A stretch of 64,000 nt of DNA from Xestospongia bergquistia (lineage: Eukaryota; Porifera; Demospongiae; Haplosclerida; Petrosiidae): the NCBI GenBank assembly GCA_963965975.1, contig OZ014412.1, positions 8,494,708 to 8,558,707 on the forward strand, given 5' to 3'. Below the pieces are notes generated by a model, which saw nothing but the letters and a program-made list of their open reading frames with translations, was not told the DNA's origin and did not search any database. Position numbers and translations under genes: made by a program. Of the stretch, positions 36,413 to 47,214 are shown piece after piece; the stretch's first letter is position 1; the number at the start of each line of letters is the position of its first letter.

Positions 36413-36829
36413 TGTATAGATAAGTTGGTATGTATAACTAAATACATTGTAGTTAACATATAGACTAACCTATTTTAGTTCTTGAAAATTTGGATGCAAT
36501 ATCAGATGTCAAGTTGAATATTACTTTTTTAAATTGACATAAAATGTGTACTGCTATTATAGCATAAAACAGAAACTATCATTTGTAACAAGCACAGAGA
36601 GAGATATTTCTTCTTAAAGGCCATCTTGTACAATCACAGTCAAATGATATACCTACAAGAATGCTGTGTCATGCATTGTCACTTATCAATGCAGTCTGCT
36701 TGTATAATAGTTATATATTTGGCTTGTGTATATGTGTTAAAGACCATGTACTTTAGAATTTAGTGGCTTATTAATGTTTATATAGCATTTCGCTAACTGA
36801 TAGAGTGAGGAGGTGACATGTGCTCATCC

Positions 36830-37194
36830 ATCCATTTATCATATATAAACCTGTTCTTCTATTAGTCAAATTATTTGTCAATTTACACATCTATTCAACT
36901 AATTTTTTAAAATGGATGTTATGATATAACAATGGATAGGTAGATTCATGAATGAATGGATGGATGATATAATAGGCACAGATGATTGGCGAAAATAGAT
37001 GGATTGATAAAACAGATTGATGGATATATATTAAGTAAATGGACAATCATATGATATACAAACAAATAAATAGTTAGTATGACAAGTAAATTAACAGACA
37101 AACTAATGGATAACTGGATGGACAGACTACCAGATAGACAGACAGATGTATACACATTGTTAATGGATGGACTAATAGACAGATGAATGGAGAG
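36830..37194. repeat. Degenerate GATG/GACA-type simple repeat
   Basis: Long stretch of imperfect GGATGGAT, AGACAGAC and AATGGATGG elements. Antisense open frames here arise from the repeat and are not genes. Confidence 0.6.
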
Positions 37195-37412
37195 ATAAAC
37201 AAAGTAATCAACACAAACATATGTTTTCTTGCAATCCTTACAATTGTAGTGTTTTTCTCCAATATAGATATGGGAATGATGCAGTAATTGACTATGACTT
37301 CTTTCCACATGTAGTACAAGAGTATTTTTCAGAATTGGACACAACACAAGTAGAATGACTTGATATAGTTGGTACACTTTGTACTTGATGACGTACACGA
37401 CGATGTGTGTTG
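37195..37412 (-). pseudogene. C2H2 zinc-finger gene relic
   Basis: Matches the HCRVRHQVQSVPTISSH junction region of the gene at 37,872-38,969 and then one decayed finger (HYNCKDCKKTY), with frame changes. The finger array is gone and replaced by simple repeat. Confidence 0.6.
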
Positions 37413-37871
37413 ATAAACAAAAATCATAGCTAAGACAGTGAGTATAGATAATGAAAGCTATTGGCTATATACTTCTACAATATTCTCTTTCATATAGTAC
37501 TTTGATGGAGTTATTACTCTGTTTCAATCAGACAGAACATAGACAGTTTGTGACATAAACTGTCAAAATATCTTGTGTAGACATTTAGAATCCTAAGCTA
37601 TGACAACTAATACCTTATCATTAGTAGACTCTACAAGTCACAACATTATCAAAGGATCACTATTGAATACAAGAGTCTTTAATCAATGGACAGGACTACT
37701 AGTCTATTTAATTAACTATTAAGTTAATTATGATATGAGAACTTTTGTGTGTGTAATAGACTAATGATTGTCTATTACTACATGTATTAATAATTAAATA
37801 TTAATATTTAACATAATGACAATGGATATATACTTTATTAATACAGAAAAGATCATTAAAGAGTGTTAATT

Positions 37872-38969
37872 TTAAGTATCCACTTTAATATGGATATGAG
37901 AATGTCTAATAAGACTACCAGAGGTAGTAAACCCTTTCCCACAGTCTTTACATACAAAAGGTATTTCTTCAGTGTGGATACGAGAATGAGAAATAAGAAC
38001 ACTAGACTGGGTAAACCCTTTCCCACATTCCTTACATATATAGGGTCTTTCTCCAGTGTGGATACGATGATGAGAAGTAAGACTGTTAGACTGAGTAAAC
38101 CCTTTTCCACATTCCATACATATGTAGGGTCTTTCTCCAGTGTGGATACGAGAATGAGAAATAAGATTACTAGACTGAGTAAACCCTTTTCCACAGTCCT
38201 TACATATATAGGGTCTTTCTCCAGTATGGATACGAAGATGAATGGAAAGATTGTTAGACTGAGTAAACCCTTTCCCACATTCCTTACATATATAGGGTCT
38301 TTCTCTAGTATGGATACGATGATGAGAAGTAAGACTGTTAGACTGAGTAAACCCTTTCCCACATTCCTTACATATATAGGGTCTTTCTCTAGTATGGATA
38401 CGATGATGAGAAGTAAGACTGTTAGACTGAGTAAAGCCTTTCCCACATTCCTTACATATATAGGGTCTTTCTCCAGTATGGATACGAAGATGAATGGAAA
38501 GATTGTTAGACTGAGTAAACCCTTTCCCACATTCCTTACATATATAGGGTCTTTCTCCAGTGTGGATACGAGAATGAGAAATAAGATTACTAGACCGAGT
38601 AAACCCTTTCCCACATTCCTTACATATAAAGGGCTTTTCTCCAGTGTGGATAAGAGAATGACTTGATATAGTTGGTACACTTTGTACTTGATGACGTACA
38701 CGACAATGTGTGTTGAGGTTAGCTTTTAGACTAAATGTACATTTACAGTCTGGACAGTGATAGGGTTTGTAACCAGTGTGATGAGAACGGATATGATAAG
38801 TCATAATGTTACGATCAATACTAGTCACGTGATGACAAAAAGGACAGTGGAGAGTACCTTCTTTAGAGCAACAATGGTTGTTGAGGAGATGATCAGTTAA
38901 TACAGTTGGATTACTACATGTCTCCTTACAACCACGTACAGGACAATACTCCTTAGAGCTAGATGACAT
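37872..38969 (-). CDS. Poly-C2H2 zinc-finger protein
   Basis: Intronless frame of 365 residues from MSSSSKEY; an earlier in-frame ATG at 39,017 would add 16 residues. Three diverged N-terminal fingers (CPVRGC..H, CPFC..H, CPDC..H) come first. A spacer follows that holds a finger end without its cysteines (SSHSLIHTGEKPF). Nine near-identical fingers then carry CKECGKGFTQS-type cores and HTGERPY linkers. Two linkers read HTRERPY. Helix residues vary little (SNSLTSHHR, SNNLSIHLR, SSNLISHSR), so the array looks homogenised by unequal exchange. Such proteins usually bind DNA as transcription factors. The opposite strand is also open for 267 codons, but only as a by-product of the repeat. Confidence 0.85.
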   Translation of the reverse strand: MSSSSKEYCPVRGCKETCSNPTVLTDHLLNNHCCSKEGTLHCPFCHHVTSIDRNIMTYHIRSHHTGYKPYHCPDCKCTFSLKANLNTHCRVRHQVQSVPTISSHSLIHTGEKPFICKECGKGFTRSSNLISHSRIHTGERPYICKECGKGFTQSNNLSIHLRIHTGERPYICKECGKGFTQSNSLTSHHRIHTRERPYICKECGKGFTQSNSLTSHHRIHTRERPYICKECGKGFTQSNNLSIHLRIHTGERPYICKDCGKGFTQSSNLISHSRIHTGERPYICMECGKGFTQSNSLTSHHRIHTGERPYICKECGKGFTQSSVLISHSRIHTEEIPFVCKDCGKGFTTSGSLIRHSHIHIKVDT

Positions 38970-39411
38970 ATTTAATGAGTAAAACACGTGGTTTATAGAG
39001 TATTTAGTTAGAACCACGCCTATTTAATTATGTAATACAATTATCGTTAAATGTATTGCAACACTCTTTTTCTATAGATTTGTCAAAAAGTATATTCTTT
39101 CTAAACACGGTTAGTGTTGGGGTTGGAATCAGTTTAATACACAATTAGATAAGTGTCAACTTAATAGGCACCTTGTAAATTTAAGTCTGCACAGCAATAG
39201 CAATATCAAGTTATATTATATGAGAGAGAGCTAGGCTTGGGACCAAATATTGGCTGACATTTAATTAAATATAGTTACTCTACCTAGTCATGTTATCTTT
39301 ATTATTATTATATGCCATAAAACTGTGGAGTTTAACATCCTTTAGCAAAATTTTTGATGGTTATTAATAGCTTTTACAATTAAATTTCACAATGCAATTA
39401 ATTTCTGATTA

Positions 39412-40711
39412 AGATTCCATGCAACCACATGTTTCAGAGATTAAGGTAAAAATATCTGAAATTTTTGTTTCAGCTTTTTTTGATGGAATCATATAAAGAT
39501 ACTTGTTCTAATAATTGATCAAGCTTTAGAAAATTTTCTAAACCCTAGTACTTTGCAGAAATGTAGTTTGATTCCTTAATATCTGCAATGCTTTGGAGAC
39601 GTCAAATAATAATATTAAAGAACCTACAGAGCTGAAACTTTTGAAAATTAAAGATGAAGTCAATTACTACAATTATACGGATGGATTTATTTCTACAATA
39701 ATATTTGGCATTTTTACAAAGCTATAAACCTTCCCTACTTTAATCACTATTATTATTACATGTTATACAAATCGTACAAAGAAATGCATCCGTAAAAGTA
39801 CTAAAAATTGATCATTTTCGTTCTTGAACTTGTCAGCAGGTTGTTACATTATCCATAGAATCAAAAATCACTACAACAGATTCTAACAGTGCAAAAGTCG
39901 CCATCTTGATAATGAATAATCGATTTTCATTAATTAAAGCCAATGAATACACTTAGTGTCAGGTTATTGATAAGTGACTTTCGCGGGGTTAAAATTGTTA
40001 AATATATTATATATTATTGTTGTTATTATTGTTATTAAAGCATGGACTGCTTTGAGATGAAGGCACATAAGACTACAAACAATAATAATAATAATAATAA
40101 TAGCAATAATAATTAATACATTTTATTTAACTATTCTAACCCCGCGAAAGTCACTTATCAATAACCTGACACTAAGTGTATTCATTGGCTTTAATTAATG
40201 AAAATCGATTATTCATTATCAAGATGGCGACTTTTGCACTGTTAGATACTGTTGTAGTGATTTTTGATTCTATGGATAATGTAACAACTTGCTGACAAGT
40301 TCAAGAACGAAAATGATCAATTTTTAGTACTTTTATGGATGCATTTCTTTGTACGATTTGTATAACATGTAATAATAATAGTGATTAAAGTAGGGAAGGT
40401 TTATAGCTTTGTAAAAATGCCAAATATTATTGTAGAAATAAATCCATCCGTATAATTGTAGTAATTGACTTCATCTTTAATTTTCAAAAGTTTCAGCTCT
40501 GTAGGTTCTTTAATATTATTATTTGACGTCTTCAAATATTGCAGATATTAAGGAATCAAAATACATTTCTGCAAAGTACTAGGGTTTAGAAATTTTTTTA
40601 AAACATGATCAATTATTAGAACAAGTATCTTTACATGATTCCATCAAAAAAAGCTGAAAAAAAATTTCAGATATTTTTACCTTAAGTCTAACATGTGGTT
40701 GTATGGATTCT
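39412..40711. mobile_element. Large foldback element with arms of about 0.62 kb
   Basis: Left arm about 39,412-40,037 and right arm about 40,080-40,711 are near-perfect reverse complements. The tips read AGATTCCATGCAACCACATG and CATGTGGTTGTATGGATTCT. The loop of about 45 bases has an (AAT)n tract and a short unique piece. Each arm carries AAGATGGCGAC (YY1-like), an ATTGG/CCAAT site and CCCCGCGAAAGTCAC. No transposase is present, so it would be non-autonomous. No clear target duplication was found. Confidence 0.75.
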
Positions 40712-40734
40712 ATATCACTGTAAAAATTTGTAAA

Positions 40735-41230
40735 ATTTGAAAAAATTTAAATAGATTGTTGATTTAACCAGACCATTGTCATTTTGGTACACAAATTACG
40801 TGATGAGATATTGAGATGTAGTAAGCACCACACTGTTCACATTACACTGTTACCTACTGATATAAAGTACAAACAATAATATAGACTTCCCTATCAGGAG
40901 GAAGCAATAAATGCTCTAACCTTGTTTATGAATAAATTACAAACAGAAAATAGATTACATTGTACATATAGAAGTTGATTATTGCTTAATTAATTAAGCA
41001 TTATACAGAATCTCATAGCTCTGACAATTAATCTATTACAACTACATGTAACTATATAATACATGACTTGAAATTAGTTTATTATTATATTAATGATAAC
41101 AGTGTGGTGTTTACTATCTCTCAATATCTCATCATCATGTATTATATGTAATGAAGTAATGGTTAATCAACCAATCAATATTTATGGTGATATACAGTGA
41201 CATTTAAATTTTGGAGTGTTGCTTACATTT
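40735..41230. other. Diverged relic of a SLOG-like gene intron
   Basis: Order and wording of short blocks (GATTTAACC..ACCATTGTCATTTT, GATGAGATA.TGAGA.GTAGTAA, CAGAATCTCATA.CTCTGACAAT, AATGATAACAGTGTGGTGTTTA) match the SLOG-like intron at about 2453-2870. It lies left of the PRTase at 42,202, as expected if that PRTase once had a SLOG-like partner. 41,231-42,059 holds no recognisable gene. Confidence 0.45.
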
Positions 41231-42201
41231 AAAAATTTGAAATATATTTAGTTATCATAATCTGAACTATGATTACATTAGAAACTGACAAAATATCATC
41301 TTCAGTTCTAATTGTAGTTTTCCCTATTATTAGAAAGGCATATATTACATTAATTTTGTGCAATCTTGATCACATACTTCATACTTATTTTCAAGTATAA
41401 TTATGGCAAATTACTTATAGCATTGCTGTACAAGTTTTCTGGAGTCTGTTGTTAATTGCAATTCCAATTGTAATTAATTAGTAATTATTAGATGTTTGCA
41501 ATCAATTATAATTATAACGGCACTATTGTGAAGTGATTATCTACTTTAATTAGAAAATCTGCAAGTTGCACAGAACCTTTCAGTCAATTTCGAAATTCCT
41601 TTATACAATATGTTGTTTCATCATCACTATACTCAGTCTTCACACTTGACTGATTAAGCACATATATTTTTTGACCTATTATTGTATCTTGGAACTTGTG
41701 ATTCCAGAGAGAACTAGTCTCTTGCCTAAAAATTTAGAAGGTCTCCTATATATTTTCAATCCTACTCTCATTGAGTGAACTATAGTTGAATATAAATTAT
41801 TATCTTGATAGATTTTAATTATTAACGCTAATTATAATTATTAGATAACTTGATAGTTAATTTAATTCTAATTCTATTATCTATTGTCTATTGTCTCACA
41901 AATAACTAGACTATCTAATTGAAATTGTAATTATTGATTCTAAAAATCTAATTACATTAAGATATTCTTCAATTCAGTTATATATATGTAAACATGTCTA
42001 ATCTAGGATTCAAACTTAAATAAAGACAACACATAAATAACTACTCCTACGAAATTCTTTGAATTCTTTTTATGGCTCGATTATTGGAACATAACTCTAA
42101 TATCTGCTGCTTTTTATAAACCCCACCCATTCTATTTTCGTATAATAAATATATACGGGCTAAAGAAACAAGCGTAGCGTGCGAGACACTATAGCGTTGC
42201 A

Positions 42202-42807
42202 ATGGATTCCCAAGACGATCTCTCTTTTAACTTCATGGACTATCATCCTTATAACAAAGGAAGAAATCCAAAACATTATCCTGGAAGTGACTCGCAGACA
42301 TTGGCTTATCTGAAAGATCCACATGGATGGCTAAATCGTACTAAAGAGGACTTTATAAAGAGGATAAGTCTTTGGTTAAGAGATAAACTAGACAATCTAG
42401 ATATTGTCATAGTTATTGTTCCAGGACATTCTCCAGGACCACCCAAAAACTTTTTGGTTCCAATTATTGAAAACATTATTAAAGACAATTGCAACATAAA
42501 GGATGGTAGGAACCTATTGAAACGTACAGAAGGAGTTCCAAAGGCAGCTGATGGTGGACCACGAGATCAAAGTCTTCACGAGAAGACTATCCAAGTTACA
42601 GATCCATCTAAAGTCAAAGATAAAGTAGTTTACATTATTGATGATGTATGGACCAGTGGTTCTACCCTTCGAGCTTGTGCAAGTCTAATACGTAGAGCAG
42701 GTGCTAGTGATGTCAAGCTGTTAGCTGTTGGGAAAACAGTCAGCATGCAACATGATGTGGGAGGACCAGAAAATTATATACGCAGAAGACTAGGAGAACA
42801 GTCGTAA
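42202..42807 (+). CDS. Type I phosphoribosyltransferase-like protein, unpaired copy 2 with extended C-terminus
   Basis: Single exon, 201 residues, starting MDSQDDLSFNFMDYHPYNKG in the TTGCAATGG context. PRPP loop IIDDVWTSGST intact, mid motif PGHSPGPPKNFLVP, with two or three extra residues (KDNCNIKDGRN) before the DGRNLL segment. After GKTVSMQHD the frame continues for 16 residues (VGGPENYIRRRLGEQS). This tail aligns at DNA level with sequence about 540 bases downstream of the PRTase at 27,372, so a deletion fused former spacer to the gene. The tail is unlikely to matter for catalysis. Confidence 0.83.
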   Translation: MDSQDDLSFNFMDYHPYNKGRNPKHYPGSDSQTLAYLKDPHGWLNRTKEDFIKRISLWLRDKLDNLDIVIVIVPGHSPGPPKNFLVPIIENIIKDNCNIKDGRNLLKRTEGVPKAADGGPRDQSLHEKTIQVTDPSKVKDKVVYIIDDVWTSGSTLRACASLIRRAGASDVKLLAVGKTVSMQHDVGGPENYIRRRLGEQS

Positions 42808-43245
42808 CATCTCATAACTGTCATGCAGCATTTTTTATGGTACTTAAATATGAGTATTAAAATGTTTGGAAAACAAGCATTTAACTTATATGTACTTTTT
42901 AAATCTTTAAATTAAGCATTAGTTAATATGTATATGTTAATAACTTTACATCAAATTAATGACAGTTAAACACGAATGCTAATAACTTTACATCAAATTA
43001 AAGACAGTTAAGCACGAATGCTAACATGTAGTTAGTTACAGCTACAGTGAAATCAGACTAAACATATACATGTTCATCTTGCTGCATGTTTAAATTGCTT
43101 TATTTGACATGTGTATCACATGTTTAATTTGATAATGTTCAGTTCATCCACAACTATATAGATCATGCAACATACCATCAACCATTGCTATAGCTGATGA
43201 GACTGAGCATCCTTTTGAACAATACTCAGATCTTCTCCAGTCTCA

Positions 43246-43407
43246 ACTGTATAATGGAATTGATTGGAGAGTAATAGCAAGACTCTAGTGTTTTTATTAT
43301 TGACCAAGCTGTTGTATGCCTATTCCTTACTTTAAAATACTGAATAGGCAAACATCAGCTTGGTAAATAATCTTGATATTACTATTCAATCATCTCCATT
43401 ATATAGT
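43246..43407. repeat. Short foldback (hairpin) element, copy 2
   Basis: Same structure as 28,878-29,039, with a few changes in the arms, inside the block shared with the first unpaired PRTase. Confidence 0.65.
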
Positions 43408-43746
43408 ATAATGATATCACTGTTGAAATAGATTGTTTATTTTGACCATTTTGTGATTATTTACATGCCTAAAAATTCTTTGAAAAATACCAACTACATA
43501 TATTGTTTTGATTACTAATTACTATGAAAGTGACTGTATATTTGACTTAGAAAGGCCATGTATGTAATATACAAGACTAACTTAATGGAAGGGTGATTCA
43601 GAGAAATCATGAAATGGTTTAGTGATTGTTTCTTTTTCTCTCTTTATTCTGCATACACATAGACATAAACACTTTTTCAGAAATGTAATATATTTCATAT
43701 AGACACGTCTCCATATGGATGCATGATAAATTGTTTGACATATTTG

Positions 43747-43892
43747 TATAGTTGATATACTTGATTATAGTTGATTATAGTTGATAATTTGATATAGTTG
43801 ATTATAGTTGATATAGTTGATTATAGTTGATTATAGTTGTATAGTTGATACAGTCGATTATAGTAACTGTTGTATTGTTGATATAGTTGCTG
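43747..43892. repeat. Minisatellite of GATTATAGTT / GATATAGTT units
   Basis: About a dozen 9-11 base units of TTGATTATAG and TTGATATAG in mixed order, decaying to the right. Confidence 0.8.
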
Positions 43893-45070
43893 AGATTGTT
43901 ACGTTTATTTATAGGAATTCAACAGAAGTATTGCTATAGTAATGAACAAAGGAAAAGTGTTATAGTAAGAATACCAATATAGGTATTATCTAATTAAAAC
44001 AATGTATAGCGATAATAATATGTTTCCATTAGCTACATATTCAGATGTTGTTGACTCTGAACAACCAGTACACTTACTAAGTTTATATTTTCTTCAGGAA
44101 ATAATAACATATCTGGTCACTGTTGTTGTCTATTGTTGTGGTTTTAGGAGGTATATCTGTTACTGCTATTGCTTATTTCAAATTCATGTGAATACAGTTT
44201 GTTGAAAAAGATATAAACATTTCATTTGATCTTAATGAGTAAACAGAGTTAGTCAATAGATATGTGTGGTCTCTCTCCTAGCTTTACTATTGCATTGAAA
44301 GTAACATGTATGTCATTAGTCATCATGACATCTCTGTAGCAAAAACAAAATATATATTGAAATTGAAATACAAACAACTAAATATTGACATAATAATGGT
44401 TTATTGCTGACTTAATTATAAAATATGAATTTATAGATATCAGGACCAGTTCCATAACTGTATCTGCATTTGGTATTATTATGTCAAAAACACAGACAAC
44501 ATGTAAAGCTGTATGTCAATTTATATAGTCTTTATGTTTGATATGATGATTTGAATTTTTTTGAGAAACTTGTCAAAATTTGCATGTCATTTATTAAGCC
44601 AGAACAAACAACACATATAGCTCACAAGATCAAAATAAAATTAAACTTGAAACTTGAACTGCTACTATTGTCTACTACACACATGAATCACTAAGTATAC
44701 TGCATGTTAAGTAGTCATATACTGTTGTCATAGCAACTAAAAGAGACTAACTACTTCTCAGTAAATAGTTAATATAAGCAATGCAACACACAAAAACATA
44801 CACTACATTTGTATGTACAAATATGCACTACATACAAATATATATACATACTATTGTTGTTAGCTGAAAGGTCTGTAAGACTGCTTGTACAATTTCTTTC
44901 AGGTGCGGGTAAAGCTAGTGCTGGTGAATTGAAAGACTGACCTTTAGTAAAAAAGGAGAATAATATTATGTGAATGTCTATTGCAAATTAATACCTTGCT
45001 AGCCAAAATTGCACTTATTCAGTAAAAACAACAAATTTCGTTTGATACATTCTCATTGTTTAGAGGTAGA
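43893..45070. other. Intergenic, no gene recognised
   Basis: AT-rich sequence with short open frames only, for example 44,002-44,205, which shows no family signature or splice context. Confidence 0.4.
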
Positions 45071-45074
45071 TCCC

Positions 45075-46530
45075 TTATGACAGTGATATAATTGTTTTCC
45101 AGCACACTTCACGCTTTCTCTGATATATCCAGAACTGTAAAACTTCTGAGAGTTTTGCTTTATTATCATGTGATACACTGTATTCCTCAGATTTTATGTC
45201 ACCATACCCTACACATAGCTGTTCAGCTATACTTCTCCATTCATGTTTTACTTGGTCTAATACAATCAAGAGGTGTCTTTTTTCAGGTTCTTGCACTAGC
45301 ATTTGTTTTAGATAAGAAAAATCAAACATGTATATATTGGTATGATGACTCACTTAATAGCTCTGAAGAAACTTCTTCATATGGTGAAATCTTTCTGTCA
45401 GAAGTACTGGACTTAGTAAGTTGATCTGTAAAACAATTTTATGTTGATAATCTTAGTGAACTACTTGGATAAACAGACAACTATTTTTGAGTAATAACAT
45501 ACAACAAACCTCTTGTATCCTGTAGTTCCATCAACTTCCTTATCAACTTTGAGTGTTGCTTTAAATCTTAAACAAAGCAATGTAGTGTTTGGTTGACTTT
45601 GATCAACATCTTCTCTTTTAACCTATGATTATAAAACAATCAATGAGTCACCATACTAATAATATCTTACTAGACATGGCTTTTTAAGCACCTTGATATC
45701 GTAAATTTCATTAATTCATTTTGATCTTCATTTAAAGAATTTCACTGGTTTTATACTTTTCCAATCTTTATAACAGGGGTCAGCATTCACTCTGTAACAC
45801 ACAACAAAAATTAATTATTGCTATTTATATGATGTTTGTACTGTGACTACCTACCTCAAGATAAGGTTTAAGTTCTCTTGTGACGACCGCCTGTATTTCC
45901 CAAACTGATTTTTTCATCCGCTTAACAAAGACTGCTATAATGTAACTGCAAGGAGGTTGTTTAACCACTAGCTAGAGGGTCTATTAGCTTTTGCCAAACA
46001 ACAACTAGTATAGAAAAATCTGAGTTTGTACAACACCAAGTTGTCATTAACTTTAAACTCTTGGATTATTGTATCAAAAGGCACAACTTCAAATTTGTAT
46101 GGTGGTGGTCCTCATGCTTGCAATCTTCTTGTGAAGTAAGTTCAACATGAAGACAAAGCTTAATTGGTTGCTTAAATTCTTGTGTTGTTTTTATCTCATA
46201 GAAACAGGCTCAACATTAGGAGGTAACTCAATATCTGCTTTTACTGGTACTTTTTCTACAGAAGATTGTGGTATAACTAGCATAATGCCATAGCCAATTT
46301 TTTCGAAGACCTGCTCTTCTTCAAAGTTTTCAATGCTCCACTCAGAAACATTCTCCAAAACTAGAAAAAACTTAATCTCAACATGACTTTTGTAACTTCA
46401 TATATTGTAACATTAAGCAGATTCTAACCTCCTCAGGATTATACTCTGCAAAAAGGTTCTCAAGGTCGCTTTTGTTTTTATTTTGACATTCATCCAAAGG
46501 ACTTTTACCATTTTTGCAATGGTGTATTCC
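45075..46530 (-). pseudogene. Ankyrin-ZU5-death-domain protein, decayed multi-exon gene
   Basis: Read on the minus strand, several exon-like blocks follow one another. 46,525-46,430 encodes HHCKNGKSPLDEC, an ankyrin-repeat-like end. 46,360-46,060 encodes a ZU5-like block (YGIMLVIPQSSVEK..., then FKQPIKLCLHVEL) with a frameshift between its halves. Blocks near 45,940-45,850 and 45,620-45,520 may be a UPA-like region. 45,290-45,075 encodes a death domain (HEWRSIAEQLCVGYGDI, DNKAKLSEVLQFWI, CWKTI). This order is known in ankyrin/UNC5/PIDD-type signalling proteins. The frameshift suggests a pseudogene or very recent damage; exon limits are approximate. Confidence 0.55.
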
Positions 46531-46904
46531 CGTCCTATTTAAGATGAAAATGTTAATTATATAACCACAAATTTATTATTAACACTGTTGACAAGAGTCC
46601 GTCAACAAAATATTACCTATAGTATGTTTTTCAATGGCCTCCTTTGTTTGTTCTACTGGTGAGACTACTATGACATGTTACTGTTCTAAAGATTATATCG
46701 TTAATGATACAAGCCAAGTGCTTCTTACGTTTCCTTTCTATTAGCCCTGAACTAGTTATCACTAGCAGGTATTTAATGAGACATTACAGTAATGAATGAT
46801 TTGATTAGTTTATAATATATCCAAAAATTCACTGACAGCACCATAAATATAATATAGCATTGCAAACATAGTATAGAAAAGAGTATTCCTGAAAGAGAGA
46901 CATT

Positions 46905-46909
46905 AAAGC
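46905..46909. repeat. Target-site duplication AAAGC (left)
   Basis: AAAGC directly precedes the 5' LTR and recurs at 51,463-51,467 directly after the 3' LTR, a 5-bp duplication typical of Ty3/gypsy integration. Confidence 0.85.
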
Positions 46910-47183
46910 TGTGGTAACTATACTTTACATTATGTACATGTACAACACTTATTAGATGGTATGTATTGTTATTACTATTATTATCATTATGGTTATTATA
47001 TGTGTGTATGCACTTAATTATTATTTCCTGTTCTTATTCATTTCCTGTTTCTGTACTATATAATATGTATGTTTTTAGATTAGATCAGATTCCCTTTTTC
47101 ATACTATCCACACTACCCGAGACTCTGCTCGGCTTTGCTGTACTATTCCACTTTCTATTCTAAGCTGGGCTACGGACACAACA
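46910..47183 (+). repeat. 5' LTR
   Basis: 274 bases from TGTGGTAACT to GGACACAACA, matching 51,188-51,462 except for a C/T change and a one-base indel cluster (CCACACTACC versus CCAGTACTACC). Confidence 0.93.
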
Positions 47184-47214
47184 CTTGGCGACGAGGGTCA
47201 ACGGAAAACGCAGC

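Noticed and set aside
37900..38660. Regular direct repeats as a CRISPR array
   Set aside because: The repeats are coding 28-residue zinc fingers in a eukaryotic gene; no spacers.
37863..38666. 267-codon plus-strand open frame
   Set aside because: It is antisense to the zinc-finger array; the 84-base repeat keeps this frame open by periodicity, with no protein signature of its own.
37856..38701. 281-codon minus-strand open frame in another register
   Set aside because: Shifted reading of the same zinc-finger repeat; lacks cysteines and histidines in finger spacing.
45092..45424. 110-codon plus-strand frame
   Set aside because: Antisense to the death-domain exon and without any motif.
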